Made by a program: the position numbers and the translations under genes. From Paracoccus sp. (in: a-proteobacteria) (GTDB taxonomy: Bacteria > Pseudomonadota > Alphaproteobacteria > Rhodobacterales > Rhodobacteraceae), in assembly GCF_030538695.1 (NCBI RefSeq), contig NZ_JAUNTN010000011.1:58552-117007 (forward strand): 58,456 nt of DNA, read 5' to 3'. The notes beneath the pieces were generated by a model, which saw nothing but the letters and a program-made list of their open reading frames with translations, had not been told where the DNA came from and searched no databases. Positions 8,214 through 17,919 of the stretch are shown here, piece by piece (within the stretch, counting starts at the first letter, position 1; every line of letters starts with the position of its first letter).

Positions 8214-8741
8214 ATGATGAAGCACAGGATCATTCTGGTGACGGGGGGCGCGCGGTCAGGAAAAACCGTGCTGGCCGAGCGTCTTGCGCGGCACCATTCC
8301 GGGGGCGAGACCCCGGTTTATATCGCCACCGCGCAGCCCCATGATGCAGAGATGGGCGCGCGGATTGCCGCCCACCGCCGCGACCGGGGCGCGGACTGGC
8401 GCACCATTGAGGCGCCGCTGGATTTGCCCGCCGCACTTGCCGCCAGCGAAGGCGCGGGAGCGCGGCTGATCGACTGTCTGACGCTGTGGCTGTCCAATGC
8501 CTTGCCGGATGCAGCCGATCTGGATGGGCTGCGGGCGGCACTGGCAGCGGCACAGGCGCCGGTGGTGCTGGTGACGAATGAACTGGGGCAGGGGATCGTG
8601 CCCGATAACGCGCTGGCCCGGCGGTTCCGCGACGATCACGGGCGGATGAATCAGGCCGTGGCGACGCTGGCCGATCAGGTCTGGCTGGCTGTGGCCGGGC
8701 AACCTTTACGACTGAAACCGCCAATTGTGGATTTCCCATGA
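8214..8741 (+). CDS. cobU: Adenosylcobinamide kinase / adenosylcobinamide-phosphate guanylyltransferase
   Basis: A 175-residue CobU (CobP) enzyme. It phosphorylates adenosylcobinamide and adds GMP, giving adenosylcobinamide-GDP for nucleotide-loop assembly of vitamin B12. The P-loop GGARSGKT occupies residues 11-18, the ATAQPHDAEM segment carries the catalytic His region, and the C-terminal part has the family's VTNELGQGIVP motif. First gene of cobU-cobT-cobS, with an ATGA overlap to cobT. The 102-base leader shows a TTGACA box near 8158 but no cobalamin riboswitch signature. Confidence 0.95.
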   Translation: MMKHRIILVTGGARSGKTVLAERLARHHSGGETPVYIATAQPHDAEMGARIAAHRRDRGADWRTIEAPLDLPAALAASEGAGARLIDCLTLWLSNALPDAADLDGLRAALAAAQAPVVLVTNELGQGIVPDNALARRFRDDHGRMNQAVATLADQVWLAVAGQPLRLKPPIVDFP

Positions 8742-9694
8742 CGACTTATGACCAGAGCGCCGCCGAGCGTGCGCGCACCCGACAGAACAGCCTGACCAAG
8801 CCGCCAGGATCACTGGGCCGGCTGGAGGATCTGGCCGTGTTCATGGCGGGCTGGCAAGGCCGGGAACGCCCCCGGCTGAACCATATTCAGGCGGTGGTTT
8901 TCGCTGGAAATCATGGGATTGTGGCGCAGGGCGTTAACCCGTTTCCGGCCAGCGTAACGGCTGCGATGGTGGCCAACTTTCAGGCGGGGGGTGCGGCGAT
9001 CAACCAGCTTTGTCGGGTGGCAGGGGCCGATCTGTCGGTTCGGGCGCTGGATCTGGACCGCCCGACGGCGGATTTTACCCAAGGTCCGGCAATGACCCCG
9101 GACGAGGTTCAGGCAGCCATGGCGCAAGGGGCGGCTTCGGTCGATCCGGGGACAGACCTGTTGATTTTGGGCGAGATGGGGATTGGCAATTCGACCGTTG
9201 CTGCGGTGCTGGCGGCCTCGGTCTTTGGCGGCGCGGCGGCGGATTGGGTCGGTCCCGGCACCGGGGCCGAGGGCGACACCCTGCGCCGCAAGATTGCGGC
9301 TGTCGATGCGGGCCTTGCACGGCATCAGCCCGACAGCGCCGAGGCGACGCTTGCCGCTTTCGGCGGGCGCGAACAGGCGGCGATCTGCGGGGCGATCCTG
9401 CGGGCGCGGGAACTGCGCATCCCGGTGGTTCTGGACGGGTTCATCTGCACGGCAGCAGCGGCGGTGCTGACGCGCGACGACGACACGGCGCTGGATCACT
9501 GCCTGATCGGTCATCAAAGCGCAGAGCCGGGCCACCGCAAGCTGATCGCCGCCCTTGGCCGCAAGCCGGTGCTGGAGATGGACATGCGGCTTGGTGAAGG
9601 CTCGGGCGCGGCATTGGCCGCACTGATTCTGCGGGCGGCCATCGAATGTCATAACGGGATGGCAACCTTTGCTGAGGCGGGGATCAGTGCCTAG
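8738..9694 (+). CDS. cobT: Nicotinate-nucleotide--dimethylbenzimidazole phosphoribosyltransferase
   Basis: A 318-residue enzyme that makes alpha-ribazole phosphate from NaMN and dimethylbenzimidazole. Visible family motifs are KPPGSLGRLE (residues 21-30), the FAGNHGI stretch, GEMGIGNST near residue 146, and the C-terminal DMRLGEGSGA containing the catalytic Glu. The length is slightly below E. coli CobT but usual for alphaproteobacteria. It is translationally coupled to cobU by a 4-base overlap and overlaps cobS by 8 bases. Confidence 0.96.
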   Translation: MTTYDQSAAERARTRQNSLTKPPGSLGRLEDLAVFMAGWQGRERPRLNHIQAVVFAGNHGIVAQGVNPFPASVTAAMVANFQAGGAAINQLCRVAGADLSVRALDLDRPTADFTQGPAMTPDEVQAAMAQGAASVDPGTDLLILGEMGIGNSTVAAVLAASVFGGAAADWVGPGTGAEGDTLRRKIAAVDAGLARHQPDSAEATLAAFGGREQAAICGAILRARELRIPVVLDGFICTAAAAVLTRDDDTALDHCLIGHQSAEPGHRKLIAALGRKPVLEMDMRLGEGSGAALAALILRAAIECHNGMATFAEAGISA

Positions 9695-10415
9695 GCCGCT
9701 GGTGCATCTGCTGCTGGCACTGGTCTGGCTGACGCGGTTGCCCTTTGGCCGCTGGTTGCCGCCTGACGCGCCGGTTCTGGCGCGGGCGGCATGGGCCTTT
9801 CCGCTGGTCGGGCTGGTGGTCGGCGGAATCGGGGCCGCAGCCCTGACACTGGCGCAAACGCTGGAACTGTCGCCCGCGCTGGCCGGGTTGCTGGCGGTTG
9901 GGGCCATGATTCTGACCACCGGCGCGCTGCATGAGGACGGGCTGGCCGATCTGGCCGACGGCATGGGCGGGCGCGACCCGAAACAACGTCTGGAGATCAT
10001 GCGCGACAGCCGCATCGGCAGCTATGGCGTGCTGGCGCTGATCGTCGTGACAGGGGTGCGGGCGCTGGCGGTGTCTGATGCGGGCGCCTTGGCGCTGATC
10101 ACTGCCGCGGTGCTGTCGCGGGCGGCAATTGTGGTGGTCATGGTAACATTGCCGCAGGCGCGGACAGATGGGCTAAGCCAGAGCGCAGGCCATCCGACGC
10201 GACAGGTGGTGATGCTGGCTTGCGGTTTGGCACTGGTGATTGGTGCTGTGCTGACCGGGCTGGTCCTGCCGGTGGTGGTTCTGATCGTGGCGCTGGTGAC
10301 GCTGTGGATGGGGCGGCTGGCGCGGCAGCGACTTGGCGGACGAACCGGCGATGTGCTTGGCGCGGTCCAGCAATGTGCCGAAGCCGCCGCGCTGATCGGG
10401 CTGGCGGCGTTGTAA
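9687..10415 (+). CDS. cobS: Adenosylcobinamide-GDP ribazoletransferase (cobalamin synthase)
   Basis: A polytopic membrane enzyme of about 242 residues that joins adenosylcobinamide-GDP to alpha-ribazole(-5'-phosphate), the last step of B12 assembly. The conserved motif EDGLADLADGMGG and the following RDSRIGSYG lie near residues 90-120, and several hydrophobic helices follow. I chose the GTG at 9687, preceded by a G-rich ribosome site, over a TTG at 9669; both lie inside the cobT 3' end. Last gene of the cob operon. Confidence 0.92.
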   Translation: MPRPLVHLLLALVWLTRLPFGRWLPPDAPVLARAAWAFPLVGLVVGGIGAAALTLAQTLELSPALAGLLAVGAMILTTGALHEDGLADLADGMGGRDPKQRLEIMRDSRIGSYGVLALIVVTGVRALAVSDAGALALITAAVLSRAAIVVVMVTLPQARTDGLSQSAGHPTRQVVMLACGLALVIGAVLTGLVLPVVVLIVALVTLWMGRLARQRLGGRTGDVLGAVQQCAEAAALIGLAAL

Positions 10416-10420
10416 CCTAA

Positions 10421-10453
10421 CGCCCAAATGGCACAGGGCTTGACCCTTGGGCG
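10421..10453. other. Stem-loop after cobS
   Basis: Outer stem CGCCCAA/TTGGGCG (10421-10427 with 10447-10453) with an inner AGGG/CCCT stem. No T run follows, so termination is uncertain. Confidence 0.4.
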
Positions 10454-10467
10454 CGGTTTCGTGATAC
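10440..10467 (+). promoter_or_regulatory. Candidate promoter of the TRAP permease genes
   Basis: TTGACC (10440-10445), 16-base spacer, TGATAC (10462-10467), about 57 bases before the dctQ ATG. It overlaps the stem-loop after cobS. Confidence 0.4.
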
Positions 10468-10523
10468 CGCTGTTTCGTTCCGGTCGTTCAAACGCCGTGA
10501 ACCAAGCAAAGGGAGGATGACGA

Positions 10524-11168
10524 ATGGGCGGCCTTTTGGCCCTTTCGCGCGGCATCGACCGCATCAACAGCCTGATCGGGCGCAGCGTTTCATGGCTGAT
10601 CCTGATTGCGGTTCTGGTCAGCGCCGGAAACGCGATTATCCGCAAGACGTTGAATATTTCATCAAACGCCTGGCTGGAGCTTCAGTGGTATCTTTATGGC
10701 GGCGCATTCCTGCTGGCCGCTGCATATACGCTGAAAGAAAACGAGCATATCCGCATCGACATTCTTTATGGCCGCTGGTCGCGCCGCGTTCAGCACTGGA
10801 TCGACCTGTTCGGGCATGTGTTCTTTCTGTTGCCGTTTTTGCTGGTGTCGCTGTATTTCATCCAGCCGTGGTTCATGCGCTCGTTCCGCAATGGTGAGAT
10901 GTCGATGAACGCTGGCGGGCTGATCCTGTGGCCAGCCAAGGCGCTGCTGCTGGCCAGTTTCATCCTGTTGCTGGCGCAGGCGATTTCCGAAATCATCAAG
11001 AAAATCGCCGTGATGCGCGGGCTGATCGAGGATCCGAACCCCTTTGTCAGCACCCATGAGGCGCTGGAGGCAGAAGGCACGGATCTGGCGGCGGGCATGG
11101 CGCTTTCCAACGATCCGCTGCACGTCCATGGCGGCCATGACGAAGACCCGAAAGGCGCAAAAGAATGA
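10524..11168 (+). CDS. dctQ: TRAP transporter small permease (DctQ)
   Basis: A 214-residue membrane protein with four predicted helices, the DctQ architecture, and the motif NAWLELQWYLYGGAFLLAAAY near residues 50-70. It pairs with the large permease to take up carboxylates driven by a sodium gradient and fed by a periplasmic DctP protein. A strong ribosome site (GGGAGGATG) precedes the ATG. A charged C-terminal tail of about 50 residues after the last helix is longer than usual. Overlaps dctM by four bases. Confidence 0.92.
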   Translation: MGGLLALSRGIDRINSLIGRSVSWLILIAVLVSAGNAIIRKTLNISSNAWLELQWYLYGGAFLLAAAYTLKENEHIRIDILYGRWSRRVQHWIDLFGHVFFLLPFLLVSLYFIQPWFMRSFRNGEMSMNAGGLILWPAKALLLASFILLLAQAISEIIKKIAVMRGLIEDPNPFVSTHEALEAEGTDLAAGMALSNDPLHVHGGHDEDPKGAKE

Positions 11169-13057
11169 TGGAACTTATTGCGCTGAACATGGCGCCAATC
11201 ATGTTCGTGTCGCTGGTGGTCTTTCTGATCCTCGGCTATCCCGTGGCTTTTGCGCTGGCCGCAAACGGGCTGCTGTTTTTTGTGATTGGGGTCGAACTGA
11301 CCCCCTATTCCGGCGGCACGATCAACCTTGACTGGAACCTGCTGCGGGCTTTGCCGGATCGCTATTTCAACGGCGTGGTCTCGAACGAAACCCTGCTGGC
11401 GGTGCCATTCTTTACCTTCATGGGCATCGTGCTGGAAAAATCCGGCATGGCCGAGGATCTGCTGGACACCATCGGCCAGTTGTTCGGTCCCATCCGCGGC
11501 GGGCTGGCCTATGCGGTGATTATCGTCGGCGCGCTGCTGGCGGCAACAACCGGCGTGGTGGCGGCCTCGGTGATCGCCATGGGGATGATCTCGCTGCCAA
11601 TCATGCTGCGCTATGGCTATGACCGCAGCATCGCCTCGGGGGTGATTGCCGCATCCGGGACGCTGGCGCAGATTATCCCGCCGTCGCTGGTGCTGATTAT
11701 CATGGCGGACCAGTTGGGCCGTTCGGTCGGGGATATGTATAAGGGCGCGATGATCCCCGGTCTGGTTCTGACCGGGCTGTATGTCGCTTATGTCTTTGTT
11801 ATCACGCTGATCCGCCCCGATGCGCTGCCGGCCTTGCCGAAAGAGGCGCGGCGGCTGGGGTCGGGGATCACCTCGCTGCTGATCGCGCTGGCGGCTTGTG
11901 GCGGGATTGCCTGGGCCGCGCATCATTACCTTTACCCGACCCAAGGGGCGAATGCCGATATTCTTGGCACAGTCGTCGGCGTGGCGGTGATTTATGCTGC
12001 GACCGTGCTGGACCGCAGCCTTGGCCTTGGGGTGATGTCACGGCTGGCACAGCAGGTCATTACCGTGCTGATCCCGCCGCTGGCGCTGATCTTTCTGGTG
12101 CTTGGAACGATCTTTCTTGGCATTGCCACCCCGACCGAAGGCGGCGCGATGGGAGCGCTGGGCGCGCTGATCCTTGCCGGCTTCAAGGGGCGGCTGAGCT
12201 TTGACGTCGTGAAACAGGCGCTGGCGGCCACCACCCGGCTGTCGGCCTTTGTGATGTTCATTCTGATCGGGGCGCGGGTGTTCTCGCTGACCTTTACCGG
12301 CGTGAACGGGCATCACTGGGTCGAGGAGTTGCTGACCTCGCTGCCCGGCGGGCAGTTGGGCTTCCTGATCATGGTGTCAGTGCTGGTTTTCCTGCTGTCC
12401 TTCTTCCTCGATTATTTCGAGCTGGCCTTCATCATCGTGCCGCTGCTGGCGCCGGTGGCGGCATCTATGGGCATCGACCTGATCTGGTTCGGGGTCATTC
12501 TGGCGGTCAATATGCAGACCAGCTTCATGCACCCGCCATTCGGCTTCGCGCTGTTCTATCTGCGTTCGGTCGCGCCCAAGCAGCCCTATACCGACAGGGT
12601 GACGGGCAAGCGGATGGCGCCGGTGACGACGGGTCAGATCTATTGGGGGGCGGTGCCTTTTGTCGTCATTCAGGTGGTGATGATCGGCGTGGTGATCGCC
12701 TTCCCGCAGATGGTCATGCATTACAAGGGCAAGCCGGTGGATCGTTCAGCGGTGGAAATGCAAATCCCATCAGGCAGTTTTGGCGGTGGGGCCGGGGGTT
12801 TCAACCCGTTTGGCGCCCCGGCTGGTGACGCTGGTTCTGGTGCGGGTGCCGGCGGGTTCAACCCGTTTGGCGGTGCATCCAGTTCCGAAGGCGGGCTGAA
12901 TCCGTTCGGTGGAACCTCGGGCGGCACATCGGCCCCAGCCTCGGGCGGTTTGGACCCGTTCGCCGCCCCCGGCAGCGCCGCTATAACGGCACCTGCCGCA
13001 CCCACGTCTGGCGCATCCCCATTCTCGGGACCGCCGCCGGGGCTTGGCGGAAACTGA
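11165..13057 (+). CDS. dctM: TRAP transporter large permease (DctM) with repeat tail
   Basis: A 630-residue transporter of the DctM/ion-transporter superfamily. It carries the GIxLEKSGMAEDLL and SGTLAQIIPPSLVLI motifs, two inverted halves and an extra hydrophobic insertion in the middle that makes this long subfamily. It forms the Na+-coupled channel with DctQ. The unusual part is the last 90 or so residues (from about 540): a Gly/Ser/Ala/Pro-rich tail with repeats GGFNPFG (twice), GGLNPFG, GGLDPFA and ASPFSG. Nothing of this kind is part of the normal family. The gene ends in a good terminator, and the binding protein gene lies convergent downstream. Confidence 0.92.
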   Translation: MMELIALNMAPIMFVSLVVFLILGYPVAFALAANGLLFFVIGVELTPYSGGTINLDWNLLRALPDRYFNGVVSNETLLAVPFFTFMGIVLEKSGMAEDLLDTIGQLFGPIRGGLAYAVIIVGALLAATTGVVAASVIAMGMISLPIMLRYGYDRSIASGVIAASGTLAQIIPPSLVLIIMADQLGRSVGDMYKGAMIPGLVLTGLYVAYVFVITLIRPDALPALPKEARRLGSGITSLLIALAACGGIAWAAHHYLYPTQGANADILGTVVGVAVIYAATVLDRSLGLGVMSRLAQQVITVLIPPLALIFLVLGTIFLGIATPTEGGAMGALGALILAGFKGRLSFDVVKQALAATTRLSAFVMFILIGARVFSLTFTGVNGHHWVEELLTSLPGGQLGFLIMVSVLVFLLSFFLDYFELAFIIVPLLAPVAASMGIDLIWFGVILAVNMQTSFMHPPFGFALFYLRSVAPKQPYTDRVTGKRMAPVTTGQIYWGAVPFVVIQVVMIGVVIAFPQMVMHYKGKPVDRSAVEMQIPSGSFGGGAGGFNPFGAPAGDAGSGAGAGGFNPFGGASSSEGGLNPFGGTSGGTSAPASGGLDPFAAPGSAAITAPAAPTSGASPFSGPPPGLGGN

Positions 13058-13075
13058 TCCGATCTGAAACACATG

Positions 13076-13104
13076 AACCGGCGGCTGTGTCCGCCGGTTT
13101 TTTT
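13076..13104 (+). terminator. Rho-independent terminator of dctQM
   Basis: Stem CCGGCGG/CCGCCGG (13078-13084 with 13091-13097), loop CTGTGT, then seven T. Confidence 0.9.
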
Positions 13105-13167
13105 GCAAGGCGGTTTTCAAGCCTGCTCTTTGTAAGATGTGACCTTTGCCCAATACGGGATCAGCAT

Positions 13168-13201
13168 GAAAAACGCCGCCCGGATAAAACCAGGCGGCGT
13201 T
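13168..13201 (-). terminator. Rho-independent terminator of dctP
   Basis: Stem AACGCCGCC/GGCGGCGTT (13172-13180 with 13193-13201), 12-base loop, T-rich sequence on the minus strand at the lower-coordinate side. Confidence 0.85.
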
Positions 13202-13222
13202 CATGTTCCAGAACCGTGCGGA

Positions 13223-14395
<1,173 letters not shown>

Positions 14396-14595
14396 TTAGA
14401 TTTGCACAAGCCCATCGCTCCTGTCCATCATATCCAAGCATGGAAAGATGAAAAAAACCTTTACGGCCACCCCGGAAATCAAGACAATTTTATTCAAATC
14501 CTATCTATTCGGCGGCTTCCCAAAAGCAGCGGTTTTGCATATGCAGAATCGGGTGAAAGGTCGGGGAACAGCCCCGGCCAGCATGAAAGAGTGAC

Positions 14596-15468
14596 ATGGC
14601 CGCGACCCAATTCGGACCAGAGGCGCGATCAGGGCTGAAACTGGTTGCACCGCCGTTTATCTATGCGCTGCTGATGCTGGCAGCGCCGTTGCTGACCATC
14701 TTTGCCTTTTCCTTTATGACCGATGGTTATTTGGTCATTATCAAAGAGTTCACGCTAGGAAATTATGCCCAAACCCTGAACGATCCGGTATTCTGGACGG
14801 TAATGGGGCGGTCGTTCTGGATCGCGCTGGCGGTGACTGTGGCAACGGTCGGGCTGGCCTTTCCGGTGGCCTATTTCATCTCTTTCATGGTGCCGCCGGA
14901 ACGCAAGGCACTATGGATTTTCCTGATTACGATCCCCTTCTGGACCAGCTATCTGGTCCGGGTGTTCCTGTGGAAAGTCATTCTGGGCTATAACGGCGTC
15001 ATCAACAGCGGGCTGATCAACATTGGCCTGATCGACGAACCGCTTGGTTTTCTTCTGTATAATGTGAACTCGATCGTGGTGACGCTGGCCCATGCCTATG
15101 CGCCTTTTGCGATTTTGCCGATCTTTGTCGCGCTGGAAAAGATCGACCGCTCGTTGCTGGAGGCGGGGCGTGATCTTGGCGAAAGCCGGCCGATGACCTT
15201 CTGGCGCGTGACCTTGCCGCTGGCGATGCCGGGGGTGGTTGCGGCGGTGCTGATCGTGTTCATCCCGACCATTGGCGATTATGTCACGCCGACGGTGATT
15301 GGCGGTGGCAAGATCCCGATGATCGCCAATCTGGTGCAGGCGCAAATGCTGGACATCGACAACAAGCCGCTTGGCTCGGCCATCGCGGTTACGGCCATGG
15401 CCATCACCACCGTGGCCGCATTGGTCTTTGTGCTTCTGAACCGCCGCTTTCTGAGGGCGCGCGCATGA
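14596..15468 (+). CDS. potB: ABC transporter permease, PotB type (polyamine family)
   Basis: A 290-residue inner-membrane permease with six predicted helices. The EAA cytoplasmic loop reads EAGRDLGESRPMTFWRVTLPLAMPG near residues 190-215, and the YxTPTVIGGGKIPMIANLVQ segment typical of PotB/PotH follows. It takes up spermidine, putrescine or a related cation with PotC and PotA. First of three genes joined by 4-base overlaps. No potD-type binding protein is encoded next to it; the gene upstream is the unrelated TRAP binding protein on the other strand. Confidence 0.85.
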   Translation: MAATQFGPEARSGLKLVAPPFIYALLMLAAPLLTIFAFSFMTDGYLVIIKEFTLGNYAQTLNDPVFWTVMGRSFWIALAVTVATVGLAFPVAYFISFMVPPERKALWIFLITIPFWTSYLVRVFLWKVILGYNGVINSGLINIGLIDEPLGFLLYNVNSIVVTLAHAYAPFAILPIFVALEKIDRSLLEAGRDLGESRPMTFWRVTLPLAMPGVVAAVLIVFIPTIGDYVTPTVIGGGKIPMIANLVQAQMLDIDNKPLGSAIAVTAMAITTVAALVFVLLNRRFLRARA

Positions 15469-16268
15469 AGATCGGGTTTCGTCTTTACGCGCTGCTGTAT
15501 CTGCTGTTCCTCTATGCGCCGATCCTGCTGCTGCCGGTTTTCGCCTTTAACTCGGGAACGGTGATTGCCTTTCCGTTACAGGGCTTTACAACCGACTGGT
15601 TCACGCAGGCGGCGGGCAATCGCACGCTATGGCGCGCGCTGGAGAACTCGCTGCTGATTGCGGTCAGCTCGGCCATTTTCGCCACCTGTCTTGGGATGTT
15701 CGCAGCACGGGCCTCGACCCGTTTCGCCTTTCCGGGAAAGGGGCCGGTGATGGGGCTTATCATGCTGCCGCTGGTGCTGCCGGACATCATTATCTCGGTG
15801 TCGCTGCTGGTGGTGCTGCTGGGACTTGGGGTTCCGCTGTCGCTGCTGACGGTGATTCTGGGGCATACGCTGCTGTGTATGCCCTTTGCCATCACCATCC
15901 TGTCAGCGTCCTTTTCCAGCCTCGACCGCTCGCTGGAGGAGGCTGCGATGGATCTTGGTGAAACCAAATGGTCGGCCTTTCGGCTCGTAACATTGCCGCT
16001 GGTGATGCCGGGGATTATCTCGTCGCTGCTGATTTCCTTCACGATTTCGCTGGATGATTTCATCATTGCCTTTTTCCTTGGGGGCAATCAGGAAACCCTG
16101 CCGGTCTATATCTACAGCCAGCTTCGCTTTCCAAAATCCATCCCGATGATTATGGCGCTCGGCACGGTTCTGGTCGTGCTGTCGGTGCTGCTGCTGACGA
16201 TTGCCGAATATTTCCGCCGCCGTGGCCTTGCCCGCACCGGCCAGCAAGATACCGGAGGCTTCCTGTGA
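15465..16268 (+). CDS. potC: ABC transporter permease, PotC type (polyamine family)
   Basis: A 267-residue permease, partner of the preceding gene. It has six predicted helices, the EAA loop EAAMDLGETKWSAFRLVTLPLVMPG near residues 160-185 and the family motif SLDDFIIAFFLGG. It overlaps its neighbours on both sides by four bases, which fits a fixed-stoichiometry complex. The substrate is not certain; PotBC-like pairs also serve putrescine and related compounds. Confidence 0.86.
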   Translation: MKIGFRLYALLYLLFLYAPILLLPVFAFNSGTVIAFPLQGFTTDWFTQAAGNRTLWRALENSLLIAVSSAIFATCLGMFAARASTRFAFPGKGPVMGLIMLPLVLPDIIISVSLLVVLLGLGVPLSLLTVILGHTLLCMPFAITILSASFSSLDRSLEEAAMDLGETKWSAFRLVTLPLVMPGIISSLLISFTISLDDFIIAFFLGGNQETLPVYIYSQLRFPKSIPMIMALGTVLVVLSVLLLTIAEYFRRRGLARTGQQDTGGFL

Positions 16269-17398
16269 CGACCCCGCGCAAATCCCCGACCCGTTGGGAC
16301 GAACTGAACGCCGCCCGTCCAATGATCGAGCTGCGCGACGTGCAGAAATATTATGGCGATTACCATGCCTTACGCGGCATCACCGCCACAATCCGAGAGG
16401 GTGAGTTCTTTTCCCTGCTTGGCCCGTCAGGCTGCGGCAAGACCACGCTGCTGCGCACCATCGCGGGTTTCGAGGATATTTCATCCGGTGCGGTACTGAT
16501 CGACGGCAAACATATGGAGGATGTCCCCGCCAACCATCGCCCCACCAATATGGTGTTCCAGTCCTATGCGATTTTCCCGCATCTGAGCGTGGCGGAAAAC
16601 GTGGCTTTCGGCCTGCGCCGTGATCCCCGGTCCAAGGCTGAAAAAGCCGCCGCGGTCGAGGAGGCTTTGGCAATGGTCGGGCTGAAAGGCTATGGCAAGC
16701 GGGCGGCACATGCACTTTCCGGCGGCCAGCGCCAGCGGGTCGCACTGGCCCGTGCGCTGATCCTCAAGCCCAAGGTGCTGCTGCTGGATGAACCACTGTC
16801 CGCGCTGGACCGCAAGATGCGCGAGCAAATGCAGGTCGAGCTTATCAAGCTGCAACGTCAGGTTGGGATCACCTTCGTTCTGGTGACGCATGACCAGGAG
16901 GAAGCCTTGGTCATGTCTGACCGGATCGCGGTCATGTTCGACGGTGAAATCGCGCAGCTTGATGGGCCAGAGGCGCTTTATGCCCGCCCGAACAGTCGGC
17001 GCGTGGCGGATTTCATCGGGGTTATGAACTTTCTGCCGGCCAGCGTGACCGGCGAAAGTGGCGACCGTGTGTCGGTGGATGTGGCCGGGCTTGGCCCGGT
17101 TGATCTGCCCGTCGCGCAGGTCAGCTGCGCGGGCGCGGGCGAGGCCCCTTCGGTCGGCTTCCGCCCGGAGGCGTTCACCATGCTGTCCCCCGGCCAGACC
17201 GCCCCGGACCGCGAGGTTGCCGGGGTGATTGATGAGGTCGTCTATTTCGGGGACATGACCTATTACGATATTCGCCTGCCTGATGTGGAACGTCCGGTGC
17301 GGATTTCGATGCGGAACGTGTTTGGCCGCGATGTGCTGGATGTCGGCACAGCGACCCGGCTGGCATGGTCGCCGGGCGGGTTGATCCTGTTCCGCTGA
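16265..17398 (+). CDS. potA: ABC transporter ATP-binding protein, PotA type
   Basis: A 377-residue ATPase with Walker A GPSGCGKTT, signature LSGGQRQRVALARAL, Walker B VLLLDEPLSALD and the H-loop VTHDQEEA. A C-terminal TOBE regulatory domain follows (from about residue 290). Starts with GTG inside the potC stop. It energises the PotBC permease. Ends the operon; the HPP gene starts 30 bases further on and may be read through. Confidence 0.9.
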   Translation: MTTPRKSPTRWDELNAARPMIELRDVQKYYGDYHALRGITATIREGEFFSLLGPSGCGKTTLLRTIAGFEDISSGAVLIDGKHMEDVPANHRPTNMVFQSYAIFPHLSVAENVAFGLRRDPRSKAEKAAAVEEALAMVGLKGYGKRAAHALSGGQRQRVALARALILKPKVLLLDEPLSALDRKMREQMQVELIKLQRQVGITFVLVTHDQEEALVMSDRIAVMFDGEIAQLDGPEALYARPNSRRVADFIGVMNFLPASVTGESGDRVSVDVAGLGPVDLPVAQVSCAGAGEAPSVGFRPEAFTMLSPGQTAPDREVAGVIDEVVYFGDMTYYDIRLPDVERPVRISMRNVFGRDVLDVGTATRLAWSPGGLILFR

Positions 17399-17428
17399 TT
17401 TTATCCCGGACGACTGACCACCATAATC

Positions 17429-17917
17429 ATGCGCAAATACTTTACGCTTTCTCTGCCGCGCCCGCCGCTGCGCCTGATCTTTTTGTCAGGCTTTGGCGGC
17501 TTTCTGGCCATTGCGCTTTTGTCGATGATTGGTCGTTATAGCCACTTGCCGCTGATTATCGCACCATTCGGGGCCAGTTGCGTGCTGCTGTTCAGCGCCC
17601 CCGCCGTGCCGCTGTCACAACCGCTGAATATCGTGGGGGGCCATGTGCTGACAACGCTGATCGGGTTGATTTTTCTGAACCTTTGGCCCGATTTTGCACT
17701 CTCGCCCGCAATTGCAGTCGGCATTGCCATTGCCGCTATGGTGGCGCTGCGCATCATTCATCCGCCTGCCGGGGGAAACCCTTTGGTGGTTTTCGCCGTC
17801 CAGCCGGGGTTTGATTTCGTGATTATGCCGGTACTGATGGGAGCGGTTCTGCTGGTGGTGATTGCAGTGCTGTTCCACCGGGTCGGCGGCACCGAATATC
17901 CGGTCGGGCGGCTCTGA
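17429..17917 (+). CDS. HPP family membrane protein
   Basis: A 162-residue protein with four or five hydrophobic helices and the family hallmark RIIHPPAGGNP near residues 109-119. An earlier PFGASCVLLFSAP motif is also typical. HPP proteins are inner-membrane proteins; a plant member has been linked to nitrite transport, but bacterial roles are not established. Same strand as potBCA with a 30-base gap. It ends two bases before the convergent racemase stop. Confidence 0.85.
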   Translation: MRKYFTLSLPRPPLRLIFLSGFGGFLAIALLSMIGRYSHLPLIIAPFGASCVLLFSAPAVPLSQPLNIVGGHVLTTLIGLIFLNLWPDFALSPAIAVGIAIAAMVALRIIHPPAGGNPLVVFAVQPGFDFVIMPVLMGAVLLVVIAVLFHRVGGTEYPVGRL

Positions 17918-17919
17918 TT

